Assembly (NCBI GenBank): GCA_019114745.1 | Contig: DXEY01000065.1 | Coordinates: 1 to 9,893 of the forward strand | Length of the DNA: 9,893 nucleotides | From: Candidatus Mediterraneibacter colneyensis | GTDB taxonomy: Bacteria; Bacillota; Clostridia; Lachnospirales; Lachnospiraceae | Reading direction: 5' to 3' | Shown: piece by piece, positions 1 through 6,128 of the stretch | Numbering within the stretch: the first letter of the stretch is position 1 | Layout of the letters: every line of letters begins with the position of its first letter | Program-made: the position numbers and the translations under genes | Notes under the pieces: generated by a model | Told to the model about the DNA's origin: nothing | What the model saw: the letters and a program-made list of their open reading frames with translations, nothing else | Databases searched by the model: none

Positions 1-27
1 TATCGCTACTTTTTTTAAACGATTATC

Positions 28-57
28 TTGACATAAAGTATACGCGTTGAATATAAT
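28..57 (+). promoter_or_regulatory. Consensus sigma-A (sigma-70 type) promoter of the surface protein gene
   Basis: A perfect -35 hexamer TTGACA (28-33) and a perfect -10 hexamer TATAAT (52-57) are separated by 18 bp. Transcription would start near base 64, giving a 5' untranslated region of about 55 nt before the GTG start at 120. Both hexamers match consensus at every position, which suggests strong basal transcription. A 6-bp palindrome GTATAC (38-43) lies in the spacer, but no operator can be claimed from it. Confidence 0.85.
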
Positions 58-119
58 ACCAATAAGATGCGTTTTTACACTATTAATAGGAAAAAAGAAG
101 ATTGGAAGGGGGAAAAACA

Positions 120-2078
120 GTGAAAACAAAACGTAGATTTTGGGCTGCCCTGTTTGTCTTCTGCTTAGTACTTACAATGATTCCGATGACAGCTTTTGCG
201 GCAGAAAGACCAGAGGCGCCTGCTTCCTGTGAAGCGGAAGATTCTGAAGGGCATACGTACACCTGCCACAGAGTAGAAGAAAAAGAGGTGTATGTGGCGG
301 GAACAAAGGTCGGGGATACAGGAAGTACCGAATATTACGTGAACGACGGCAGCGGGGGGATCACCACCGAGAATGCATCTGCCGAAAACTATAATGTAAG
401 CTACGACCCGGCGTCCGGCACTATTACCCTGAAAGGGGCACAGCTGTCAAAAACCGCCTACACGGATCACAGGGTATTGTATGAGACGCAGGAGTACCCG
501 CGGGATGTTTCTGACGATGCGGTGATTATGGCGCGGCGGGATATTACGGTCAAAGTGCTCGGAGAAAACAATATTATAGAAAACAAGCGTAAAAATCCTC
601 TTACCTATTATGGGCTGCACCGGCACGGCATTACTGTATACGGTGATCTGACGATCACGGGAGACGGGGCGGAAACCAGCGCTTTGACATCGCAAAGCTG
701 CGGGGAGAAGGACAGAGAGTGGGCGAACAGCATAGGAGTTTATGTCCTTGAAGGTGATCTGACTGTTGAAAATCTTTCGCTTACTGCAGAGGGAAGAAAT
801 TCGACATACTTCAGCGGCGGAATGTATGTGACAGACGGCGGAGCAGTCATCAGAAACAGTTCTGTGCGTCTTACGGGCGGAACGGTCGCACCGCTGAACT
901 CTGCGGCAGTGGCGCCGGGCTGGACGGGAAGTTACGGTTTTGTCATGGAGTCAAAAAATAAAGAGACGGTTATTGATAATTCCACCGTTGAAATCCAGGC
1001 GGGAGAAGGATATTCCAGCATCGGGGTTCTGGTCAGCTATTCAGACAGTGTGCTGAAGGTTCAGAACAATGCAGTGCTGAAAGTAACGGCGTCGAAAGAA
1101 GCTGCTGTCAGTTACGGGATCAGCGCCGGCATGACCGTATCCGGAGCATATGTGGAAGCTGTAAGTGAAGGAGCGAAGGATATTCCTTATACATACGGTG
1201 GGGAAACCTATGGGGGAAACGTGTATTCATACGGCTTTTCCGGGTATGCCGCCGACGTATCCGATGCGGATGCAAAACCCATTTCCTGTCCGGTTAAGAT
1301 AGAAAAAGGCGCCGTCCGCTTTATGAGCGGTCCCTGCTCAGACGGAACCCAGACGTTTTCTTATGCTTATGACGGAGCTATAGAAGATCTTGACTATTCG
1401 TCCGATCCGTATGCTTTCGCGAAGTATAATCAGGAGGCAGCCGCCGAAGGCGCTCAGGAATGGACGGAAACCTGTGAAGCTGCGGATGGGAATAATGGAA
1501 TGGTTCTGCAGAACGGGTATCAGTATTTTGAAATTACCCATGAGGTTACTCCTGCCGGAACAGTAAAATGGACGGGGGACGACCAGGCGCAGCGCCCGGA
1601 TTCTCTCGAAATCAATCTGAAATACGGACAGAATCCGGCTGACAGCACCGTGGCGGCGTCCGGCGGCACGGACGCGTGGACGTTCCGGTTTGATCCACAG
1701 CCTGTCTACAACTGTCAGATTACAGGTGATTACCGTGCTTCAGACGCGTGGGAGATGGTGGACTATACTGTTGCGGTAAGCGGCCAGCCAAAGGAATACA
1801 GTGCAGAGATCAATGGTTCAGCGTACTCTGAGGATGGATTTTTAATTACCGAAACCTATATCAGAAATGAGGAACCGGAGGATCCTTCGACAGAACCTGA
1901 AAAGCCCTCAGATCCGGCAGAACCCGGAGGACAGTCGAAAGATAATTCCGGCGGTACGTCTGCTCCGCAAACCGGGGACAGCAGTGATCCGGTCTTATGG
2001 ATCGCGCTTATGGGCGTGGGAGCTGCCGGTATCGGAACAGCGGTATGGCAGATAAGACGAAGAAGAAAAGCACAGTAA
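120..2078 (+). CDS. Sortase-anchored surface protein with beta-helix-like body and Cna-B-like domain
   Basis: A 652-residue secreted protein, probably attached to the wall and facing outward; its ligand is unknown. The GTG at 120 is chosen because GGAAGGGGGA lies just upstream and MKTKRR then opens a typical signal peptide (hydrophobic core 8-23, likely cleavage after AFA at 27). An in-frame TTG at 102 has no comparable site. Residues 70-110 carry the YNVSYDPASGTITLKGA block seen in many Lachnospiraceae surface proteins. Residues 135-400 show repeated short beta-strand units (DLTITG, DLTVENLSLTAEG, VIDNSTVEI, VLKVQNNAVLKV), consistent with a right-handed beta-helix or carbohydrate-binding-like fold. 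Residues 478-582 resemble a Cna-B domain (VKWTGDD, QRPDSLEINL, WTFRF, DYTV). A Pro/Glu-rich linker (584-614) leads to APQTG (615-619), a hydrophobic segment (624-643) and RRRRK (646-650). It is monocistronic, with its own promoter and terminator. Function beyond surface display is not known. Confidence 0.85.
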   Translation: MKTKRRFWAALFVFCLVLTMIPMTAFAAERPEAPASCEAEDSEGHTYTCHRVEEKEVYVAGTKVGDTGSTEYYVNDGSGGITTENASAENYNVSYDPASGTITLKGAQLSKTAYTDHRVLYETQEYPRDVSDDAVIMARRDITVKVLGENNIIENKRKNPLTYYGLHRHGITVYGDLTITGDGAETSALTSQSCGEKDREWANSIGVYVLEGDLTVENLSLTAEGRNSTYFSGGMYVTDGGAVIRNSSVRLTGGTVAPLNSAAVAPGWTGSYGFVMESKNKETVIDNSTVEIQAGEGYSSIGVLVSYSDSVLKVQNNAVLKVTASKEAAVSYGISAGMTVSGAYVEAVSEGAKDIPYTYGGETYGGNVYSYGFSGYAADVSDADAKPISCPVKIEKGAVRFMSGPCSDGTQTFSYAYDGAIEDLDYSSDPYAFAKYNQEAAAEGAQEWTETCEAADGNNGMVLQNGYQYFEITHEVTPAGTVKWTGDDQAQRPDSLEINLKYGQNPADSTVAASGGTDAWTFRFDPQPVYNCQITGDYRASDAWEMVDYTVAVSGQPKEYSAEINGSAYSEDGFLITETYIRNEEPEDPSTEPEKPSDPAEPGGQSKDNSGGTSAPQTGDSSDPVLWIALMGVGAAGIGTAVWQIRRRRKAQ

Positions 2079-2117
2079 AAATATCCGGAGAGTAATCTGC
2101 GGAAGTGACAAAAGGAA

Positions 2118-2149
2118 GCGGGGTGGAAGCAATTTCCACCCTGCTTTTT
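2118..2149 (+). terminator. Intrinsic terminator of the surface protein gene
   Basis: An 11-bp stem pairs GCGGGGTGGAA (2118-2128) with TTCCACCCTGC (2134-2144), with one G-U pair and a 5-nt loop. Two further A-T pairs at the base run into a T5 tract (2145-2149). It lies 40 nt after the stop codon and has the full form of a rho-independent terminator, so little read-through into the atp operon is expected. Confidence 0.9.
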
Positions 2150-2346
2150 CTGTGAGAAACATACAAATATCAAAGAGATTTCCCCGGGATTTGTACAAAA
2201 TAATGTATTGAGGGATGAGGAAATCGGTTTTCTGGTAAAAACACATAAAAAATCAATAAAAATCAGGGATTTTATGTTTACGAAAAAGTACAATTTGAAA
2301 CAAAAATAAGCCTGTTCTGTCCGAGTGTATGTGAAAATCGAAAATA
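2150..2346. other. AT-rich non-coding stretch between the surface protein gene and the atp promoter
   Basis: I find no gene here on either strand: no reading frame has a good ribosome binding site or recognisable protein content. It holds short inverted repeats that could be protein-binding sites. These are the 10-bp palindrome TTTGTACAAA (2190-2199) and AAAATC/GATTTT separated by 3 nt (2259-2273). It lies just upstream of the atp promoter, so an operator role is possible but unproven. Confidence 0.4.
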
Positions 2347-2375
2347 TTGACAAATCCCGGCACGGGGCGTAATAT
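2347..2375 (+). promoter_or_regulatory. Likely promoter of the atp operon
   Basis: A perfect -35 hexamer TTGACA (2347-2352) is followed after exactly 17 bp by TAATAT (2370-2375), which matches 4 of 6 bases of the -10 consensus. Transcription would begin near 2382. It is the only well-spaced promoter I see between the upstream terminator and atpB, and it would drive all eight atp genes. It implies an unusually long leader of about 215 nt. Confidence 0.7.
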
Positions 2376-2490
2376 TTAGTCAGCTTTTCGGAATACCTAT
2401 TTAATAAGAAGAAAAGCGCTGTCTCCGGAGAGTGCGCAGCGTACCTGCCGGAGAAAAGTTGACTGGAACTGAAAAGTGAAAAAAGGATTT

Positions 2491-2522
2491 AGGGGGTTCG
2501 ACGCAGAACAACTCTTTTTTTT
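2491..2522 (+). terminator. Possible attenuator hairpin with T8 tract in the atp leader
   Basis: GTTC (2496-2499) pairs with GAAC (2506-2509) around a 6-nt loop. After a 2-nt bulge (2510-2511), AGGGG (2491-2495) can pair with CTCTT (2512-2516), including two G-U pairs. A run of eight T (2515-2522) follows. The stem is weak for a terminator but is placed like an attenuator, about 75 nt before the atpB start. A competing upstream pairing (2457-2461 with 2509-2513) would open it. Confidence 0.3.
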
Positions 2523-2581
2523 ATGCCTAAAATCTGTCCATGTCACAAACTTCAGGCCGGCCAATGCGGAATAAATTTCAT

Positions 2582-2590
2582 AAAGGAGGG
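2582..2590 (+). promoter_or_regulatory. Strong atpB ribosome binding site that points to an ACG start
   Basis: AAAGGAGGG (2582-2590) contains the full AAGGAGG core. The in-frame codon at the ideal distance (6 nt) is ACG at 2597, not ATG. The nearest downstream in-frame ATG (2621) is 30 nt away, too far for this site, and the upstream ATGs (2540, 2564) place the site inside the reading frame and have no good site of their own. Confidence 0.75.
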
Positions 2591-2596
2591 AGCAAT

Positions 2597-3280
2597 ACGG
2601 GAAATCTGACAGAAACACTGATGGAAGAACTGAACTGTGAGACGGTGTTCACTCTTCCGGTCATAGGAGGTATTTCAGAATCCGTAGTCGTCACCTGGAT
2701 CATCATGGCGGTACTTGTACTGTTGTCTGTCATCCTGGTGAGAAACCTGCGGATCGAAAATCCCGGTAAAGTGCAGCTGGCGCTGGAAGCGGCGATCGGC
2801 TGGGCACAGGACTTTTTCGAGGGGATCATCGGAAAAGAAAACCGAAGATATATACCATATCTGATCACAATACTTCTGTATCTGGCAGCAGCCAATACGA
2901 TCGCACCGCTGTTCGGCTTTAAGCCGCCGACAAAGGATCTGAATGTGACAGCGGCGCTGGCGATCATGAGCATGTGCCTGATCGAGTATTCGGGGATACA
3001 CAAAAACGGACTGAAACACTGGGTAAAACATTTCGCCCAACCGGTTCCGGTAGTAGCGCCGATCATGGTGCTGGAAATCGTGATCAGACCGCTGTCGCTC
3101 TGTATGCGGCTCTTCGGAAACATGCTGGCCGGGTTTGTGGTGCTGGAGCTCCTGAAGTTTTTCGTACCGCTGATCATACCGATCCCGGTAAGTTTTTATT
3201 TTGACATCTTCGACGGCCTGCTTCAGGCGTATGTGTTCGTATTCCTGACAGGATTGTTTATGACTGAGGAGATGGAGTAA
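2597..3280 (+). CDS. atpB: F1Fo ATP synthase subunit a
   Basis: Membrane stator subunit that forms the two ion half-channels against the c ring. With a start at ACG 2597 it is 227 residues long, within the normal range for short bacterial a subunits. Hydrophobic segments lie at about 30-48, 85-105, 115-132, 150-165 and 175-222. The family signature RPLSLCMRLFGNMLAG is present, with the essential channel arginine at R171 and N175 four residues later. Q210 in the last helix (LLQAYVFVFLTGLF) matches the conserved glutamine of that helix. It is the first operon gene, 44 nt before atpE, with no atpI ahead of it. The start is uncertain: ACG 2597 has the best-placed ribosome binding site; ATG 2621 (219 residues) and ATG 2540 (246 residues) are alternatives without one. 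Identity as subunit a is certain. Confidence 0.95.
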   Translation, partial: TGNLTETLMEELNCETVFTLPVIGGISESVVVTWIIMAVLVLLSVILVRNLRIENPGKVQLALEAAIGWAQDFFEGIIGKENRRYIPYLITILLYLAAANTIAPLFGFKPPTKDLNVTAALAIMSMCLIEYSGIHKNGLKHWVKHFAQPVPVVAPIMVLEIVIRPLSLCMRLFGNMLAGFVVLELLKFFVPLIIPIPVSFYFDIFDGLLQAYVFVFLTGLFMTEEME

Positions 3281-3324
3281 TTTCACAATACAATATTATT
3301 TTTAAGAAAAAGGAGATTAAAATC

Positions 3325-3549
3325 ATGGAAACAATTATTGCTATTGGAGCAGCTATTGCAGTATTGACAGGTATTGGAGCAGGTGTCGGAATCGGTATCG
3401 CGACAGGAAAGGCAACGGAAGCGATCGCAAGACAGCCTGAGGCAGAGGGCAAGATCAGTAAGAACCTGATCCTCGGATGTGCGCTTGCAGAGGCGACAGC
3501 GATCTATGGTTTCATCATCGGACTTCTGATCATCATCCTTCTTCAGTAA
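3325..3549 (+). CDS. atpE: F1Fo ATP synthase subunit c (proteolipid)
   Basis: Rotor-ring proteolipid of 74 residues, forming a two-helix hairpin in the membrane. Helix 1 carries the GxGxGxGxG packing motif (G16, G18, G20, G22, G24). The loop has ARQP (35-38), which contacts gamma and epsilon. Helix 2 carries the ion-binding carboxylate E56 within LAEATAIYG. In the Na+-type c subunit of Ilyobacter tartaricus the ligands include Q32, E65 and S66; here the aligned residues are I23, E56 and A57, so Na+ coordination is poor and proton coupling is inferred. The ATG start at 3325 has AAAAAGGAG ending 9 nt upstream, a strong site in keeping with the many copies of c needed per complex. Gaps are 44 nt to atpB and 49 nt to atpF. 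Confidence 0.96.
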   Translation: METIIAIGAAIAVLTGIGAGVGIGIATGKATEAIARQPEAEGKISKNLILGCALAEATAIYGFIIGLLIIILLQ

Positions 3550-3598
3550 TCAGGCGGGCAGAACTTAGAGACGATAACATGAAAGGTGGGCTTAAAAG

Positions 3599-4096
3599 GT
3601 GATTTCTATCAATTTGAACCTTGTCTGGACCATAATAAACCTTGTTGTTCTTTATCTTTTGCTGAAACATTTCCTGATCGGTCCCGTGATGAACATCATG
3701 GAACAGAGAAAACAGATGATCGAGGACGGATTTAAGAATGCACAGGCTGCGCAGGATGACGCCAACAGGCTGAAACAGGAATACGAGACCGCTCTGAGCG
3801 GGGCGAAACAGGAGTCCGTGCAGTTGATCGAGGACGCGAGAAAGAGTGCAAAGGCAGAGTATGAGCGGATCCTCAGCGAGGCGGGGGATAAAGCAGAAAA
3901 TATACTCGAATCTGCAAAAGAGAGCGTGCGTGTAGAGCGCGAGCAGACTATGAAGGAACTGCAGTCGCAGATCGCCGGTCTCGCGGTTGCCTCTGCGGCT
4001 AAAATTGTTGGAAAAAGTACAGATGACAGGGAGACACTTGATCTGTATGATCAGTTTTTGAAAGAAGCAGGTGAGGGACATGGAGAAGCAGACTGA
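3599..4096 (+). CDS. atpF: F1Fo ATP synthase subunit b
   Basis: Peripheral stalk subunit of 165 residues that links the membrane part to the F1 head and delta. One N-terminal membrane helix (about 5-25, LVWTIINLVVLYLLLKHFLI) is followed by a long charged alpha-helical stretch (about 30-145) rich in E, K, A and Q, as expected for the right-handed coiled-coil dimer. The short C-terminal part (LAVASAAKIVGKSTDDRETLDLYDQFL spans about 127-153) is the region that binds delta. The GTG start at 3599 is supported by AAAGGTGGG (3582-3590), 8 nt upstream; no in-frame ATG is nearby. Its last 17 nt overlap atpH, suggesting coupled translation of b and delta. A 7-codon frame (3579-3602) ends across the GTG but has no evidence of use. 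Confidence 0.94.
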   Translation: MISINLNLVWTIINLVVLYLLLKHFLIGPVMNIMEQRKQMIEDGFKNAQAAQDDANRLKQEYETALSGAKQESVQLIEDARKSAKAEYERILSEAGDKAENILESAKESVRVEREQTMKELQSQIAGLAVASAAKIVGKSTDDRETLDLYDQFLKEAGEGHGEAD

Positions 4097-4613
4097 CAGA
4101 GAGATCCGCTGCTCTTCGACGGCAGCCGCATACGGACGCGTCCTGTTCGGACTTGGGATACCGGAGGAAGCAGTGGATAAAACCCGCAGGATCCTTGCGG
4201 AAGTCCCGCAGCTTGAAGACATTTTTAAAAATCCGACGATCCCACAGAAGAAAAAACTGAGCGTGATCGACAGGGTATTTCCCGAAGAGATGAGAAATTT
4301 TCTTAAAACTGTGTGTAAATACCGCCGGACGGATCTTATGGATGAAATATTCTCCGCGTATGACAGATACAGGGATGAACAGGGGAAAGTCCTGCATGCC
4401 GTACTCAAATGCACCACGCCGCCCGGCGAGGAGCAGAAGGCGGGGATGGAAGCGTTCCTTTGCAGGAAATACGGCGCCAGAGAGGCGCAGATCAGCGTGT
4501 GTACAGACGAGACGCTCCTGGGAGGATTTGTCCTGCGGGTGGGCAGCGACGAGTACGACTGGAGCATGAAGGGACGTCTGGACAGACTGGAACAAAGATT
4601 AACCTGGAGGTGA
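4080..4613 (+). CDS. atpH: F1Fo ATP synthase subunit delta (OSCP)
   Basis: Stator subunit of 177 residues that sits on top of the alpha3beta3 head and holds it to the b dimer. The N-terminal helical domain (about 10-110) has the family pattern STAAAYGRVLFGLG near its start. The C-terminal region carries the diagnostic ETLLGGFVLRVGSDEYDWS followed by KGRLDRLEQRL, matching the GGxxxRxGxxxxDxSxxxxLxxL pattern of OSCP/delta. I chose ATG 4080 because AGGTGA (4069-4074) lies 5 nt upstream; an in-frame GTG at 4071 would add three residues. The start lies inside the end of atpF, in a different frame, and the stop lies 5 nt before the atpA start, so translation is probably coupled on both sides. Confidence 0.93.
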   Translation: MEKQTDREIRCSSTAAAYGRVLFGLGIPEEAVDKTRRILAEVPQLEDIFKNPTIPQKKKLSVIDRVFPEEMRNFLKTVCKYRRTDLMDEIFSAYDRYRDEQGKVLHAVLKCTTPPGEEQKAGMEAFLCRKYGAREAQISVCTDETLLGGFVLRVGSDEYDWSMKGRLDRLEQRLTWR

Positions 4614-4618
4614 ACAAG

Positions 4619-6124
4619 GTGAGTTCAATCAACTCAGATGAGATTATCTCTATCCTCAGAGAAGAGATAGAGAATTTTGATATGATGAGCAAAGACAGTG
4701 AAGTGGGGACTGTCGTTGCTGTGGGAGACGGTATCGCGACGATCTATGGTATCGACCATGCCATGTACGGGGAGATCATCACATTTGAAAACGGCCTGAA
4801 GGGTATGGTGCAGGATATAAGGAAAGATGAGATCGGCTGCATCCTGTTCGGGAGCGATACGGGGATCCGGGAAGGGACAAAAGTGTCCCGTACCGGAAAG
4901 AGAGCCGGGGTGCCGGTAGGAGATGCATATATAGGAAGAGTTGTCAACGCGCTTGGAGAAGCCATCGACGGAAAGGGAGACATTGAGTCGTCCGATTACC
5001 GTCCGATCGAGCAGGAAGCCCCCGGGATCGTAGACAGAAAGTCTGTCAGCGTCCCCATGGAGACAGGAATCCTTTCGATCGACGCAATGTTCCCGATCGG
5101 ACGGGGGCAGCGTGAGCTGATCATCGGCGACCGACAGACAGGTAAGACTTCGATCGCGCTTGATACGATCCTGAACCAGAAGGGGAAGGATGTAATCTGT
5201 ATCTATGTAGCCATCGGACAGAAGGCGTCTACTGTGGCGAAAGTAGTAAATACCCTGAAAACACACGGCGCTATGGACTATACGATCGTTGTATCTTCCA
5301 CAGCCAGCGACTGCGCGCCGCTGCAGTACATCGCTCCTTATGCCGGTACTGCTATGGCAGAGCATTTCATGTATCAGGGAAAAGATGTACTGATCGTGTA
5401 TGATGACCTGTCCAAACATGCAGTGGCATACCGTGCGCTTTCCCTGCTGCTGGGACGTTCTCCGGGACGTGAGGCATATCCGGGAGACGTATTCTATCTC
5501 CACTCGAGACTTCTGGAGAGATCCAGCCGTCTGTCAGAAGAGAAGGGCGGCGGCTCGATCACCGCGCTGCCGATCATTGAGACGCAGGCGGGCGATGTGT
5601 CCGCATATATCCCGACAAACGTGATCTCTATCACGGACGGACAGATCTTCCTTGAGAGCGGGCTGTTCGCATCAGGGATGAGACCTGCGGTCAACGTAGG
5701 ACTTTCCGTATCCCGTGTGGGCGGCGCGGCGCAGACAAAGGCGATGAAAAAAGCATCGGGGAGCATCCGTATCGACCTGGCACAGTACCGGGAGATGGAG
5801 GTGTTTACCCAGTTCAGTTCAGATCTGGACGCGGCGACGAAAGAGCAGCTTGAGTACGGCGGAGGCCTGATGGAGCTGTTAAAGCAGCCGCTGTATCACC
5901 CGCTGTCACTCCATGAGAAAGTGATCACACTCTGTGCTGCGACGCACAAGGTGCTTCTCGGCGTTGACAAGAAACAGATCAAGCAGTTCCAGATGGACAT
6001 GCTGACCTACTTTGAGGCAAACCGCCCGGAGATCGGCAGGGAGATTGAAGAGAAGAAGGAACTGTCTGATGAACTGATCAGCAGGATCGTGGAGACCGCA
6101 AAGGAATTTAAGATGAGCAGGTGA
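4619..6124 (+). CDS. atpA: F1Fo ATP synthase subunit alpha
   Basis: Non-catalytic nucleotide-binding subunit of the alpha3beta3 head, 501 residues, the normal length. The N-terminal beta-barrel runs to about residue 95. The nucleotide-binding domain has Walker A GDRQTGKT (170-177, K176) and a Walker B-type strand VLIVYDD (257-263). The arginine finger that reaches into the neighbouring beta catalytic site is R366, in VGLSVSRVGGAAQ. The C-terminal helical domain follows (about 376-501). The start is GTG 4619, with GGAGG (4606-4610) 8 nt upstream. An in-frame GTG at 4610 overlaps the atpH stop but is covered by that ribosome binding site, so it is less likely. The frame is open far upstream to 4409, but that part lies inside atpH and is not coding for alpha. 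The stop is 4 nt before atpG. Confidence 0.97.
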   Translation: MSSINSDEIISILREEIENFDMMSKDSEVGTVVAVGDGIATIYGIDHAMYGEIITFENGLKGMVQDIRKDEIGCILFGSDTGIREGTKVSRTGKRAGVPVGDAYIGRVVNALGEAIDGKGDIESSDYRPIEQEAPGIVDRKSVSVPMETGILSIDAMFPIGRGQRELIIGDRQTGKTSIALDTILNQKGKDVICIYVAIGQKASTVAKVVNTLKTHGAMDYTIVVSSTASDCAPLQYIAPYAGTAMAEHFMYQGKDVLIVYDDLSKHAVAYRALSLLLGRSPGREAYPGDVFYLHSRLLERSSRLSEEKGGGSITALPIIETQAGDVSAYIPTNVISITDGQIFLESGLFASGMRPAVNVGLSVSRVGGAAQTKAMKKASGSIRIDLAQYREMEVFTQFSSDLDAATKEQLEYGGGLMELLKQPLYHPLSLHEKVITLCAATHKVLLGVDKKQIKQFQMDMLTYFEANRPEIGREIEEKKELSDELISRIVETAKEFKMSR

Positions 6125-6128
6125 TAAT

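Larger units (their letters stand above)
2383..2596 (+). promoter_or_regulatory. Structured 5' leader of the atp operon
   Basis: The leader between the inferred transcription start and atpB contains several pairings. TCTCCGG (2422-2428) can pair with CCGGAGA (2448-2454), while CGCTG (2417-2421) can pair with CAGCG (2437-2441); the two pairings cross, so they would exclude each other or form a knot. TCTCCGGAGA (2422-2431) is also self-complementary. Further on, AGTTG (2457-2461) can pair with CAACT (2509-2513), competing with a terminator-like hairpin at 2491-2516. An 8-bp palindrome GGCCGGCC (2555-2562) lies near the ribosome binding site. I recognise no known riboswitch class. A regulatory role is inference from pairing potential alone. 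Confidence 0.4.

Noticed and set aside
1856..2353. Minus-strand open frame of 165 codons across the surface gene end and its terminator
   Set aside because: It runs through a clear intrinsic terminator and the Pro/Glu linker of the surface protein, and has no ribosome binding site or domain.
2523..2609. Plus-strand 28-codon frame (starts MPKICPCHKLQ) overlapping the atpB ribosome binding site
   Set aside because: Its Cys-rich start and overlap with the atpB start looked like a leader peptide, but the ATG directly follows the T8 tract and has no ribosome binding site, so translation is unlikely.
3579..3602. 7-codon frame MKGGLKR whose stop overlaps the atpF GTG
   Set aside because: It has only a weak upstream site, and its codons overlap the atpF ribosome binding site itself; probably chance.
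3533..4567. Long minus-strand open frame of 344 codons opposite atpF and atpH
   Set aside because: It is antisense to two certain genes, its protein is low-complexity (Ser, Leu, Phe and Cys rich) with no recognisable domain, and it has no promoter or ribosome binding site of its own. It is a shadow of the codon bias of the plus-strand genes.
4634..5503. Minus-strand open frame of 289 codons opposite atpA
   Set aside because: It lies wholly inside the alpha subunit gene on the other strand, with no domain and no start signals.
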